From positions 622,001-686,000 of the forward strand of contig WPIO01000019.1 of assembly GCA_009760855.2 (NCBI GenBank): 64,000 nt of DNA, in the 5' to 3' direction. Below the pieces are notes generated by a model. That model did not search any database. It was not told the DNA's origin and was given only the letters and a program-made list of their open reading frames with translations. This stretch comes from Cristatella mucedo. Taxonomy: Eukaryota > Bryozoa > Phylactolaemata > Cristatellidae. Made by a program: the position numbers and the translations under genes. Each line of letters starts with the position of its first letter. Position 1 is the first letter of the stretch. Shown here in pieces: positions 25,651 through 32,420 of the stretch.

Positions 25651-28600
25651 GCTTCCGGTTGTGAACTCGGAGGACGGCTTTGAATTTGGCTAGATCGTTA
25701 TCAGACCTCAATCGCTTATAGCAGTGTTGTAGCCTGCTCTTTCAAAGGAGCAGCTTTTAAAGTTTTTTGGTAAATTGAGAGGAATCTCCACCACTCTGCA
25801 CACGCAGAGAATAGAAGGAGGCTGGCTCGTCAAAGCACTCCATGGTTTCATGTTCGCTGCATCAGTGGATTTATCGAGGTTATTGGTTCAGTCTGCTTGC
25901 TATCATATAGTGTGGCTTGACAAGCTTGATTTTACCCAGCAGGTAAAACGCCAATGTAACAATTAACGAGACCAAGCAGTAATTCGAAATGGTCAGCAAA
26001 AAATAACACGGTCAGGGGGCAAACACCCTTAGTGATAAAGACGCCCTGGATATGGCCGTCTTGATTAGTGCTATGATTAGTGTGTGAACCTAATGCAAGT
26101 ACTCCGGACAGTCATGAAACGAGGGGACCTGATTGTTGCTAAGGTTTTCAACTTGAACGTTGAAGTGTCTTGCAATCAATAATGGCATTTTAAACCCGAA
26201 TGCTTTGGTGAGGAAAACCTCTCCGTGTTAAATATTAGACAGCAAGGAGGTCGGTAGATCACACATTTGAGCGGCATAGTCTTTGATAGCTAGCTTATAG
26301 AAACTAATTTAAACAATGGCCCATACAAAAAACTACAGGCAGTATAGCTACCCAGCCACCCACCTAGTCAGACCGCATGGACTGAACGAATGAGAACCGT
26401 GAATCCACGAGTTGTCTCAGATACGTAGCCACCTGAGCAGGGCATCAGCCATATCTCATTCAAAAGAATGAGTCTAGATTCTCCTCGAAGACCTGGTCGT
26501 GGATAAGTAGATTCTTGGTTTTTAGCGAGCCGACATCTAGAAGGGGGAATTCAAGAGGCTTTCCATGCCTGCGGGCGGCCGACTGAAAGTAGTGGGGCTG
26601 CAGCTAGTATGTTTAGCATTGGCTGGCCGACTGTGATTAGCATGGACCTGATAGATGGTTCATTTACTGGTGGTTTAACGCTCTCAGGCGAAGTATAAAC
26701 TGTGTAGGGCGGCCTGAATTAATTAATTAATTAATTGCCTAGTTAAGCGGCCTGAATTCTAGGCGGCATGCGGCCGTGGCAGCAGTAACGGGAAACAGTG
26801 ATTCGAAGTGCCTGCAATGTATGGGTTAGCTAAAGTATCTATACTTGGTCATATTCTTTTCACAATTTACACTAATCCTCTTGACATTATTATTGCCAAG
26901 CACAATCAAGACTTTTATTTTTCAGCTGAAGCTAAAGCTAAAGCTTTACCTGGGCTAGGTTCAAAATTTGCCTTTGCAGCACGTTGAACTCTTTTAACTC
27001 GCATCCAGCTGCACATTCGCCCTTAAAATGCAGCATAATTTCTTAAATATAGCGAAAATATAAAACTACTTATTGATCACAGAAAACCGTTGTTTTATAA
27101 AGAAATGGGAAAGCCCTAACTTCAAAATATGCACGGCTAGTAGATATCTTGGATTTTGATGCAACCTGGGTGTCTTGCTCCATTATTACCTTTAACTATA
27201 GGACTACTTCAGTTCTAAATCCAAGTAACTGTACTTTCAGCCATGTAAAATTTCAAAAACAGGCCGCTTTGACAAAGATACTACAAACAATCTGGTCTAT
27301 GAATTCGTTACTTCTCGTTTCAAATTCCTTTCTAGCATTGGTAAAGTACAGAGAAAGTGATTTGGTTCTCTTTAGGATACTATAGAATCTCTTTTTTATT
27401 ATTATTTTAATCACTATGTAACTGTAAAAGTCACATGAGACCTCACAAATTAAATATATTTTGCATTTGGCCAATGAGCTTCCACCATTCTATAAGTTAC
27501 AAAGGGAAGTAGTGAGTACACGAGATTCCAATTAGTAAAATAGCTTATGAAAGCAGTATTTCATGTGTTTTTAGCCAGTGGTCACATTATATTCAGTTTA
27601 AGCAGTAAGTTAAATTTTATTAAGTAGTACCTGCTAGCCAATGGCATGCCTGCATGCTGGACAAGCGCTCGTTTTTATTGTGAATGCCTTCCCAATAATC
27701 GAAAGGCCAAGGCTCTCGTCGCCAGTTGCCAGTTGCTTTTTCATCTCTGCTAGCCACATAGGTTCTAGACTACAATCGTTTGCTAAATCGCTGCAATTAA
27801 TCGCATTAATGCTGAGGCTGGCGTGGAACTCTAGGCTTTAGCAATTAGAGCTATCAGTCTTCATATGCAGTCACCAGTCAAGCTGCTGTGCCTGCAAACA
27901 ATTGTTTGTGCGGCTGATGACTCGACCGTCAGGTCGCAAATCCATGCACGGGCGGCATCTGTGAGGCCATTCATCTAAACCAAACTGCCGCCAGCCAGGC
28001 TTTGGAATCCACGATGGCTCAGCGGTGGAGCACTGCAAACGATACGTTAGTGCAATAAAAGGGCTGCTTGAGGAGAATACGGGCGGTATCAGAGTGTGGG
28101 ATCATACGCCAGCGAAAATCTAGAGTGTATAGACGGTCTAGGCCGGCGTGGTTTTGTCAATAAAGTGCTCGGTGCTGAGTCCGGAGACTTGTCGCTTGGT
28201 GGTGCTACCCAGCCTGACGACAGGTATTCCAGTCAAATCTTTCTGCTGTCAAATCTTCCTGCAGCAGCCTTCGCATCCACGTGAAGCGGTCTCTTGAGGC
28301 CTTTCTCTGTTAGTTAAATGGGCGAGTCTGCACTGAGATAACAGGCTGCCGACAGCTTGCAAAGCAAGATTGCAGTGATTCCTATCTCGGGCTTGATCTT
28401 AAGTTACGTCATTGGCATTCTTTCAGAACCCAATTGATCCATCAAAGTGCTGTATTTTGGAGCCGCTGCGCAGCACACTAGATTAAAACTAAAAAAATTC
28501 AGGGAAGTTCAGTAATGGCTTGACAGCCTGCTCATAGGATCTAGGATTAATTCGATGGCATGAAATCCTTTCGAAGCTCACATAGCCACGAGGTAAAACG

Positions 28601-30834
28601 TCTCAGCTAAGCCAGATTGGGTTTTTTGAGAAATACATGAAAAAATACTAGCATTCCAAACACAATTAAGAATTATTTCTCATCTTGATTGCTATCAAGC
28701 ATAACCCAGCATACAGTGCTTCACTGCCTTTTACCTTTTCAGATATGAGCAAGCAGCTCCTAAAAGTCACTGCTAGTCAGCTGCCATTGCCTACGAAGGG
28801 CCAGTTGAATAACTTGCGCAATTCCGAAGAAACCACATCTTCGCTCCTGCTGTCAATTCTAGTACGTTCTGCCAGGTCGTCCTGCGTTTTTACTTCCATG
28901 CTTTCTACTTCCTTGATTGTCCCTCAAGATCACAGCTATACCTCTTGTTTTGTCTTTGCAGCATGAGAAAAAATCTGTTGGTATCCGGGTCTTATCTGAA
29001 TAGTAAGGTGCTCTCAATTCACCTTATTGCAAGAAAAGGAAACCTTGGCTTACCTTATTCACACCAAAAGCCAACCAGGCTTAGAGTTTTCCATAGAACA
29101 ACCTCCGGCTTGTCTCCAAACTAGTCTCTGTGGCTCGGTAGAGTCACAGTCGGAGATACACAGACGCATATAAAAATTACTTGGTCAATTCGAGATCATT
29201 CAGAGTAGGTGCCGCCGCCTCTGTTATGATGTGCTTAATTGTACATAAAAGTTTTTTGAAAGAAGAATAAAAGTCCCTCACTAGAACCCTGCTAATGCTA
29301 ATAATTCTAAAACACAGGAATTTTTGAATTTCAAGTAGTCTTAGTAGTGAAATTCATCGTATTCTTAAACCTTCTGAATAGCTTCTCTTTTTCCCTTAAC
29401 AATTGGTAAAGAAAAAGTATATGCAAGTAAAGTTTTGACAGTTCGAAAGGGATTAGTGATTCTTCCTAAGAGCTACGTAATTTTTCATAAATGTAAGCTC
29501 ACTTAATTAGGTAAGAGCTTACATACACTACACTCAATATGGTGGTTATTGTTAGTTTCTTTTAGACTGAACATTACATTATTTTGGTATGCCTCCAAGT
29601 GGAATGCTTGAAGGTAAGTAGTTCCAGAGCCTCACTGTTTGATCTTTCAATAGTCTGACCAGAGAAAACACTCTAGGAAATAAATCTCTCTGCTTAAGGC
29701 AGGGAACATGCAAGTACATGGTACATAATTTATGCATATACCTACATCGAGAAATAAATAAATAAATAAATATATGTACTACTCACAATTTAATTGATAA
29801 AAAAGTAATTTAAATGTATACCCATTTAAAAACATACGTTATCTAAGTAACTAGTTAATCTAGATTGGTTAATAGGGTAAAAATTAAGGCTGCTAGGCAT
29901 TTTTTGCCCTTTAACAACGTCAAAGTCAATAGCTTAATTAATTGTGGGCAGGTCCAGTTAACCAATGTTTTGGTACTCTCCCAGTAAAAGATAAAAGTTG
30001 ATTTACTTATCATCACCAATCTTGCCACAGGGTGCGGTTTTGTCTATATACCATTCATTCATAAACCAGAACGAGCATTCACTTTTTAAAATCGATAAGT
30101 GGTGGACGATGGCTGACAGTAACATCTAAGAAGCAACTTAGCTGTTTTACAACAACTATCGGTTAAGTTGCATCCTTGCTGGCAGGTAATCTTGTGTGAT
30201 CGAATCATTCAGAGGTGCTGCGCTATAAGTGACTCACGCGTCCGTTAGTGCAAAGTCCGGTTTCCATAAATCCTTGGCACCCAGGACAATGCGATCGAGG
30301 CCATTATAATCCAAAGGATTCCAGGTTAGTCTGTTGTCCATCCAGGTCTTCGATATAGTAGGATCGACAACAAAAATAATAGAGGCAGACTGTTCGGAAA
30401 TGCTTGGCAAAGCTACTTGGCAATGGTATATGCATTTTGGCACCGATTCTACATGCTGTTAGTGTCAACAGCAAGTACAATTCAACTCTGTTCGACTCAC
30501 CGCTAGTATGACACCAGCAATGCTGATGGTAAGAAGATGTTCCTCCTGTAACAAGGATCGATTGTTAGCCACTAATGGGCTCAAAGTTTGCTGCTATGAC
30601 GCTCCGTAGTAGAAGGAGCAGAATACTTACAATGTCGTCGACAGATGATAGGTAGAGCTCAATGTTGACTTCCGTTGACTGGTTGACTGGTGGAGGTCTA
30701 GCGTCCTTAGAATAACCGTTGAGCAGAGTTCGGATGAGTGCTTCTTCACTTGCAGAGGTGTCTGCATGAAAGCAAGATTCCCAAAGCCGGAAGCCATAAC
30801 AACAAAAGCAGCAGCAGCAGCAGCAGTAGTAGTA

Positions 30835-30916
<82 letters not shown>

Positions 30917-31688
30917 AGAGAGAGTGAGCGGAAGAGACCAAGTGAGATGCCGAGTACTATTATTTTATCAAGACTGATGCGTCTTATACCAGACTTTAAC
31001 ATTCGCTTCTATTTTGAGTCTCATACCATAGATCTATCCATCAGTGCTCATCTTGGTACGTGATAGTTTATATGCTACAGCTGAGACAGTATGCTTTTCA
31101 CGACCATGAATATAAATAATTACCACATACATACACAAAGGCTCGTAGTGTAAGCATACATTATATTTTGAAACCTAATATGTTAGTCTCTACGTAAATA
31201 TTCATATTCAACTGCAGCTGTTAAGATGATCCCCTTGGGGAAATGTGAAATGCTGACTATTCAGCATTTCACACTTCCTGCAAGGAAACTGCTGAAGCCG
31301 TAGCAGTAAAGAGCCGCGGTTTGGAAACTCATCAACTTATGGCCCGTAATGTGTTTTCATCTTGACATTCACTATTTTTCAATGCATTTATTGACACCAG
31401 CTCTCGATAGCCTTAGTATCTCTTCCTGTAATTCCACTCAATCAGGTAGTACCATAGAGTAATTCAGTTGTACACGAGCTAAGGACTGCTCAAGGGGCCG
31501 ACGTCGAGAACTTTTTAACAATAAATATCTGCAATATCCCGCTCTTCCCCACTCAATGCAACTAATTTGAGGTGCAGTTAATTTATTTTGTCTACGCACG
31601 AAGCCGATGGCTCGCCGAGAGCGTTGGCACAGACTGGCTATGCTGCTTCGGCGAGATGTCGGGAGTGCATCTTTATTTCTCTCTCTTT

Positions 31689-31725
<37 letters not shown>

Positions 31726-31800
31726 CTCTCTCTTTCTCTCTCTTTCTCTCTCTTTCTCTATCTCTCTCTTTCTCTCTCTTTCTCTCTCTCCCCCTCCCTC

Positions 31801-31891
<91 letters not shown>

Positions 31892-32175
31892 TGTCGGCCG
31901 ACTGAGCAGCTTGAGAGGTGCACCGGTCCAGCGAAGTAGGACCAGCACGAGTGAGCGTTCGGGCCGAAAGCAGGCAAACGCCTGGGCGTGCTGAGTCAGT
32001 GAGGGAAAGGTAGGAGTGATGAGCGAGTGCTCTGTGTGTCGGGTCCGCCCGACGGCCGTACACGTGCTGCAGACCTGACGGTGCTCGGCCGAGCACCGTT
32101 CTTCTTACCTACGGCTGCCCTGGCGGTGCCGAGCGAGCTGCAGAGGACGAGCAGAAGCAGACATTTTCCCGGCAT
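547..32175 (-). CDS. Gene A: divergent nicotinic-type Cys-loop receptor subunit, complete, 10 exons
   Basis: The join runs (minus strand, 5' to 3') 32175-32109, 30761-30631, 30545-30501, 30347-30238, 23422-23318, 23125-22952, 13168-13003, 8483-8387, 1104-992, 900-547. It totals 1362 nt: 453 codons plus stop. Every intron has GT/AG ends and all phases agree. The product should be a subunit of a pentameric ligand-gated channel in the plasma membrane. It has a signal peptide (about 1-20), an extracellular domain with WxPD and a Cys-loop (C154/C168, 13 residues between, YPFD inside), TM1 (about 236-259), TM2 (267-286), TM3 (300-319), a cytoplasmic loop and TM4 (about 424-447). Length is typical of nAChR subunits. 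By manual alignment, loop D Trp is Val, loop A Tyr is Thr, loop B Trp is Phe and the loop C Cys pair is absent; only the late loop C Tyr (Y222) remains. Family is secure. Acetylcholine as ligand is unlikely; the true ligand is unknown. Gene B is its tandem paralogue. Confidence 0.88.
992..1104 (-). CDS. Gene A exon 9: TM3
   Basis: 113 nt, phase 1 in and 0 out, acceptor TCTTTAG|CT, donor AAATG|GTTAGT. It encodes NFIVVATCFNGGALIITILL, then the start of the cytoplasmic loop ending SPWLEM, like the PxWxR motif after TM3. The chosen acceptor makes the TM2-TM3 spacing within one residue of a standard nAChR. A longer open frame runs upstream (to about 1156) but would add 13 residues the family does not have. 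Confidence 0.88.
1700..2040. other. Highly conserved block in gene A intron 8
   Basis: It matches 39240-39630 in gene B at roughly 90% by eye, clearly better than the flanking intron. Long identical runs include TGGCTGCCTGCACGGTAAC-like and CCGACTCCCCAACGGACACT segments. A minus-strand frame exists (82 codons) but has no known motif, and its copy B version has an indel. Confidence 0.6.
2040..3860. other. Gene A intron 8, 3' part: no gene; (AAT)n at 2184-2216
   Basis: It aligns with gene B intron 8 up to about 3300/40870. A short (AAT)n run lies at 2184-2216. Open frames are short and unrecognised. Confidence 0.45.
3870..4790 (+). mobile_element. Decayed CR1/L2-like LINE fragment
   Basis: It aligns with the better copies at 51.4-54.7 kb: GGTTTTAGAGCTAATC near 3885 matches the RT segment GFRANRS, and TAGACGACCATATCACC near 4490 matches the segment ending SLDDHISS. 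No frame stays open. It lies in gene A intron 8 and was not found at the corresponding place in copy B. Confidence 0.6.
4890..5100 (-). mobile_element. 3' end of a second LINE family, (TAATG)n-tailed
   Basis: It begins with a short TAATG run and matches, in reverse orientation, the end of the LINE at 59480-59957, including the segments for ETKS and ESRL. It is only a short, mutated tail. Confidence 0.55.
5425..5620 (+). mobile_element. tRNA-derived SINE, family 2
   Basis: The body contains an A-box-like AACTAGATAAGGCGG and a B-box GGTTTGAATCC (about 5489), then a conserved tail with AAGGCTCTTCTGTCGCTATAC and an A/T-rich end. Five other copies occur in the window (about 6820, 10350, 33480, 42745, 45775). 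Confidence 0.65.
6140..6730 (-). mobile_element. LINE 3' fragment with C-terminal RT-protein remnant
   Basis: On the minus strand it reads VLTLTHKARHGLTLLYLAEL, then LRLKNVGDRSFSSAGPRLWN and SLPQF, the usual C-terminal end of CR1/L2-type LINE proteins. It ends in (TACAT)n-like repeats at 6140-6170. The same family is at 59480-59957. Confidence 0.72.
6815..7000 (-). mobile_element. tRNA-derived SINE, family 2
   Basis: In reverse orientation it holds an A-box TAGGTAAGGCGG and a B-box GGTTCGAAT (near 6933), and the shared tail with GGCTCTTCTGTCGCTAC. It is one of the better preserved copies. Confidence 0.7.
7010..8386. other. Gene A intron 8, 5' part: no gene; TA-rich simple repeat at 7658-7746
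   Basis: From about 7760 to exon 8 this intron aligns with gene B intron 8 at about 41960-42625. The TA/CATA repeat at 7658-7746 has a counterpart at 41878-41945. I see no coding region. Confidence 0.5.
8387..8483 (-). CDS. Gene A exon 8: TM2 pore helix
   Basis: 97 nt, phase 0 in and 1 out, acceptor CTTCAG|ATT, donor CTAT|GTAAGT. It encodes IGLAITLLVALSVFQMIVAG, then YLPVNSLTS. This is an nAChR-like TM2. Counting from E at -1', the 2' position is Gly, 9' is Val rather than Leu, and 20' is Gly rather than acidic. Confidence 0.92.
8690..9330 (-). mobile_element. Decayed CR1-like LINE 3' fragment (shared with copy B)
   Basis: In reverse orientation it resembles the C-terminal part and 3' region of the CR1-like LINEs (segments for the end of ORF2, then the GTCTACAGTGACTTTTCACT stretch). 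The counterpart is 43130-43740, so the insertion predates the duplication. Confidence 0.55.
10345..10500 (-). mobile_element. tRNA-derived SINE, family 2 (shared with copy B)
   Basis: Reverse orientation, with the tail AAGAGCCTTAACGGCTATC at one end and a degraded B-box (GGACTTGAACC) at the other. The copy at 45775-45930 sits at the matching place in gene B, so it is pre-duplication. Confidence 0.6.
10510..12270 (+). mobile_element. Decayed CR1-like LINE (shared with copy B), split by a SINE
   Basis: RT traces include LADGIARLNLEFHFDT (about 10655-10700), equivalent to the segment just before the FADD box, and VTSRVDYCNS near 11430. The 3' end reads GTGAAGCACATGGAAAGAG (about 12203), the family's tail. 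A SINE at 11508-11640 interrupts it only in copy A. The counterpart is 45960-47640. Confidence 0.68.
11508..11640 (+). mobile_element. tRNA-derived SINE, family 1, with LINE-like tail
   Basis: It has A-box TGGCCCAATGGTTAAGG (11521) and B-box-like GGGCTTGAGCCC (11570), then GTGAAGCGCCTGAATAGAG and ATTAAGTTCTC. This tail equals the 3' end of the CR1-like LINE at 52650-52700. In copy B the site is empty (about 46935), with AAAGC before the gap in both copies. Confidence 0.75.
12740..12900 (+). mobile_element. LINE fragment (C-terminal part, shared with copy B)
   Basis: TTTTGGAGACCGTGCCTTTA and CTCCCGACTGACGCCC match the LINE segments for FGDHAFS and SLPTCV in the intact copies. The copy B counterpart is 48070-48420. 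Confidence 0.55.
13003..13168 (-). CDS. Gene A exon 7: loop C, pre-M1 and TM1
   Basis: 166 nt, phase 2 in and 0 out, acceptor TTCCAG|A, donor AACGG|GTAAGT. It encodes EEFVPELDGNYSTVTFTL, aligned to the loop C plus VTFT segment of nAChRs; the vicinal Cys pair is missing but the Tyr before VTF aligns. [16 protein letters not shown] starts TM1 as in the family (RRxxLYxxxNLxxPC). The exon ends at LLPAKSKER, the start of the pore segment. Confidence 0.92.
13169..15040. other. Gene A intron 6, 3' part: no gene recognised
   Basis: Next to exon 7 it aligns with copy B 48808-49480. Beyond that I see only unclassified, non-coding sequence. The longest open frames (about 76-78 codons) have no recognisable motif. 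Confidence 0.45.
15040..16430. repeat. Degenerate ~170-bp tandem array in gene A intron 6
   Basis: A unit containing GCTGCCATTTCCACAATAAG, AACTGCGGTTTTGATTTC, GTTCCGGGTTTACC and a TGTCATGCTATGGCCTC segment recurs at about 15043, 15178, 15357, 15524, 15682, 15862 and 16038, with a partial unit near 16335. Spacing is 135-180 bp. The matching array in copy B (49450-51300) is longer. No unit is coding. Confidence 0.72.
16430..16982. other. Sequence flanking the LTR element, no gene
   Basis: It aligns with 51240-51430 and then 54730-55112 in copy B; the tandem LINE of copy B is missing here, which makes about 16630 an empty site. No coding region is recognised. Confidence 0.5.
16983..17391 (+). 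repeat. 5' LTR of copy A LTR element
   Basis: This aligns with 21848-22305, with 55113-55561 in copy B, and with a solo copy near 28.1 kb. From the best copy, the LTR starts TGTGAGGGAAC and ends CTGTCACA, with short inverted ends TGTGA/TCACA. Ends here are mutated (TTTGATGGAAC...CTGTCGCA). Confidence 0.7.
17480..18430 (+). pseudogene. Gag remnant (capsid plus zinc knuckle)
   Basis: Frame pieces read MANVNSTDEASRGTLK, later NKQDDAEAYLLTFGCLIRAT, then a zinc-knuckle-like CFNCGKP...C near 18380. Copy B keeps the capsid end more clearly. Frames are shifted and stopped several times. The capsid part resembles the class of gag from which the vertebrate SCAN domain is thought to come. Confidence 0.65.
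18470..18730 (+). pseudogene. Retroviral-type aspartic protease remnant
   Basis: HRIVLGTGCTETMVRSC at about 18495-18545 matches the protease active-site context (V-L-D-T-G-C), with the catalytic Asp changed to Gly. It is followed by LPGNRIRDTTNVSNCAHG. It lies between gag and integrase, as expected. Confidence 0.55.
19170..20260 (+). pseudogene. Integrase remnant with GPY/F-type C-terminus
   Basis: In order: a zinc-binding part (FWQSVRRDVERCCRSCLPC, about 19314-19370), a catalytic-core segment around SIEMDLTGL (about 19448) and ILMDRGSNYT (about 19625), the late segment DWKELLPYVRFAYGEVQ...GFSPFELLYGRD (19799-19900), and a QWLGPYEVTERIG plus RRRVFHINMLRA region (about 20145-20260). Stops and frameshifts interrupt it. 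This block lies upstream of the RT. Confidence 0.78.
20380..21200 (+). pseudogene. Ty3/gypsy reverse transcriptase remnant
   Basis: Pieces: VERSIDVRDDPPIRSL and FREQAQQEIKKMLVEED (about 20460-20580), LREAQLITAVNLTNKYWQVL (about 20732-20795), HIAAFTVGAGLYRF (to 20855), then, after a simple-repeat interruption at 20905-20985, SYLDDPVINSETWKENLEQ (about 21008-21065) carrying the YxDD catalytic box. These are classical gypsy RT motifs in the right order. Confidence 0.82.
21230..21700 (+). pseudogene. Gypsy RT connection and RNase H remnant
   Basis: ALLGLTGYYKRFIPEYT (about 21245-21297) is the standard post-RT motif. LLQTDASERRIAAVLSP (about 21449-21500) is the RNase H start with its Asp, followed by FIVETDQRSLTW (about 21603-21640) in another frame. 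One stop and at least one frameshift are present. Confidence 0.78.
21848..22305 (+). repeat. 3' LTR of copy A LTR element
   Basis: It starts TGTGAGAGAGC and aligns with the 5' LTR through the segments around GCACTGGGC/ACACTGGGC, CCAAATCCATGCA and TTGGTGTTGGAGCC. It includes a run of G at 22286-22297 near the end. It is followed by sequence shared with copy B. Confidence 0.7.
22690..22860 (+). mobile_element. Degraded SINE family 1 copy
   Basis: It reads CTCGAGCCCCGGGGCGCATG then TGAAGCGCCTGAACCGAGAT, the B-box half and tail of SINE family 1. The A-box half is degraded. It lies 90 bp from gene A exon 6, downstream of the exon in gene orientation. Confidence 0.6.
22952..23125 (-). CDS. Gene A exon 6: Cys-loop
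   Basis: 174 nt, phase 2 in and phase 2 out, acceptor CTTTCAG|A, donor ATCAC|GTAAGT. It carries the Cys-loop signature CDFDLTYYPFDSQTC (13 residues between Cys, YPFD core). The loop B position after RYES holds Phe instead of the ACh-binding Trp. The exon continues through beta-8/beta-9 to STAAIT. Confidence 0.93.
23318..23422 (-). CDS. Gene A exon 5: beta-5/beta-6 region
   Basis: 105 nt, phase 2 on both sides, acceptor TTTTCAG|C, donor GTAAG|GTAAGT. It encodes [18 protein letters not shown], then a TGNVTW segment equal to the STGxVxW motif of nAChRs, and ends in ICVR just before the first Cys of the Cys-loop. Gene B has the same exon at the same length. Confidence 0.9.
23423..24900. other. 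Gene A intron 4, 3' part, with a ~245-bp tandem duplication
   Basis: A unit with CAGCTCGTATGATAATATCA, AAGCTCTAGAGCTGAGATTC and TTGAACCTATTTTCAGAC at about 23500-23745 recurs, diverged, at about 23745-23990. Copy B has one version (58850-59120). No exon fits here: exon 4 joins exon 5 in phase. The rest aligns with 59000-59310 and 62800-63520 of copy B. Confidence 0.5.
24900..25030 (+). mobile_element. Short LINE fragment (shared with 63540-63650)
   Basis: CAGAAACTGGAAGCTCCACT followed by TAAAATTGGCTCAGCTAG matches the LINE segment coding [14 protein letters not shown] at 51805-51850. It is only about 100 bp. Confidence 0.5.
25453..25647. repeat. Compound (AG)n-(TA)n-(CA)n-(TA)n microsatellite
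   Basis: (AG)n runs from 25453 to about 25521, then TA at about 25547-25580, CA at 25590-25602 and TA at 25603-25647. Open frames across it are low-complexity artefacts. Confidence 0.95.
25650..26830. other. Gene A intron 4: no gene; (TTAA)n block at 26716-26738
   Basis: No coding region or mobile element is recognised. At 26710-26760 the words GCGGCCTGAATT occur twice, flanking a TTAA run. Confidence 0.4.
26830..27400 (+). mobile_element. Decayed CR1-like LINE RT fragment
   Basis: TTGCCAAGCACAATCAAGAC (about 26892) matches the LINE segment VIAKHNLGF, and GAATTCGTTACTTCTCGTTT (27301) matches FVTSRLD. No frame stays open. Confidence 0.6.
27870..28240 (+). repeat. Solo LTR of the same retrotransposon family (gene A intron 4)
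   Basis: It aligns with the element's LTRs through CGCAAATCCATGCACGG, GGCATCTGTGAGG, CGATGGCTCAGCGGTG and AGTCCGGAGACTTG, ending near CTGACGACAGGTA. No internal region flanks it. CAATAAAGTGC (about 28158) in the LTR could be its poly(A) signal. Confidence 0.65.
28240..30237. other. Gene A intron 4, 5' part: no gene recognised
   Basis: An open frame of 93 codons at 28685-28966 (+) has no recognisable motif. A short AATA run lies at 29748-29772. Otherwise unclassified. Confidence 0.4.
30238..30347 (-). CDS. Gene A exon 4: WxDxRLxW and WxPD
   Basis: Exactly 110 nt, the classical length for this nAChR exon, phase 0 in and phase 2 out, acceptor TCGAAG|ACC, donor GACGC|GTGAGT. It encodes TWMDNRLTWNPLDYNG, then LWKPDFALTDA, which are family hallmarks (WxDxxLxWNPxDYxG and WxPD). 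The loop A Tyr that follows WxPD in ACh-binding subunits is Thr here. Confidence 0.9.
30501..30545 (-). CDS. Gene A exon 3: 45-nt loop D exon
   Basis: An exon of exactly 45 nt (15 codons), phase 0 on both sides, acceptor GTTACAG|GAG, donor GCG|GTGAGT. The size equals the conserved 45-nt nAChR exon. The peptide EEHLLTISIAGVILA aligns with the DEKNQ...NVWLKQ segment, but the loop D Trp position (12th residue) is Val, so a canonical complementary-face aromatic is lost. Alone it looks like a hydrophobic leader; its place, phase and size argue for an internal exon. Confidence 0.78.
30631..30761 (-). CDS. Gene A exon 2: N-terminal helix and beta-1 strand
   Basis: 131 nt, phase 1 in and phase 0 out, acceptor ATGCAG|AC, donor ATT|GTAAGT. 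It encodes EEALIRTLLNGYSKDARPP followed by VNQSTEVNIELYLSSVDDI. This matches the nAChR start pattern (RLxxDLLxxYxxxxRPV, then VxVxxxLxLxxIxDV). An N-Q-S glycosylation sequon is present. The length is close to nAChR exon 2. A (CT)n tract lies just upstream of the acceptor on the coding strand. Confidence 0.85.
30805..30912. repeat. (AGC)n and (AG)n microsatellite next to gene A exon 2
   Basis: AGC/AGT triplets at 30808-30837 run straight into (AG)n at 30837-30912. On the gene strand this is a CT tract followed by GCT triplets, ending about 45 nt before the exon 2 acceptor. Confidence 0.95.
31239..31278. repeat. Near-perfect hairpin, 18-bp arms and 4-nt loop
   Basis: TGTGAAATGCTGA (31244-31256) pairs perfectly with TCAGCATTTCACA (31261-31273) around a CTAT loop. 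The stem extends by GGAA/TTCC after one mismatch. It lies in gene A intron 1. Confidence 0.85.
31675..31889. repeat. Imperfect (CT)n microsatellite in gene A intron 1
   Basis: About 215 bp of CTCTCT with TTTCTC interruptions, perfect at the right end (31839-31889). On the gene strand it is (GA)n, about 220 bp downstream of exon 1. All open frames through it are artefacts. Confidence 0.95.
32109..32175 (-). CDS. Gene A exon 1: start codon and signal peptide
   Basis: The ATG at 32175 opens a hydrophobic leader, MPGKCLLLLVLCSSLGTARA, a textbook signal peptide ending in A-R-A. The donor after 32109 reads G|GTAAGAAG and leaves phase 1, which exon 2 needs; the split codon gives Asp. In-frame codons upstream include GTG but no earlier ATG that I see. 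The exon lies in a GC-rich, CpG-containing stretch, as expected for a promoter-proximal exon. There is no copy B counterpart in the window for comparison, so this exon rests on composition and phase. Confidence 0.72.
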
Positions 32176-32420
32176 GTCCGACAGTCGCCACCCGATCACT
32201 TTTTTGCTTAGCTCAACTCCACCGACTTAGCTCGACTTCTTTCCAATCCTTTTTTAGTCGCTCTCCGGCGCCTGCCGATTGTTTGCAATACTCCGGAGTA
32301 GTTTCGCGAGCGAGGAGTAGCTTGCTACGTACAGCTGCAGCGACCGACCTTCGGCGGCCTTCGTCAGCAACGGTTGTCATAGCTGGTGAATTAAGCCAAT
32401 GGGAGCACTAGGTTCACTAT
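32176..32420 (-). promoter_or_regulatory. Gene A 5' UTR and putative promoter
   Basis: The stretch just upstream of the gene A start codon is GC-rich with many CpGs, unlike the AT-rich surroundings. On the minus strand an A-rich motif (GACTAAAAAAGG) lies about 75 nt before the ATG. No transcription start or TATA box can be fixed by eye. Confidence 0.35.

Noticed and set aside
25391-25711. Open frames of about 80-106 codons on both strands
   Set aside because: They run through AG/TA/CA microsatellites and encode only RE, SL and YI repeats.
30348-30455. Longer version of gene A exon 4 reaching a CAG acceptor near 30456
   Set aside because: It seemed to align as beta-1, but exons 2 and 3 (131 and 45 nt) already supply that region with matching phases, and the shorter form gives the classical 110-nt exon.
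30565-31002. Minus-strand frame of 145 codons as one coding exon
   Set aside because: Only 30631-30761 is exon. The 5' part is CT microsatellite and the 3' part is past a clear GTAAGT donor.
31438-31994. Frames of 91-179 codons on both strands
   Set aside because: Artefacts of the imperfect CT microsatellite.
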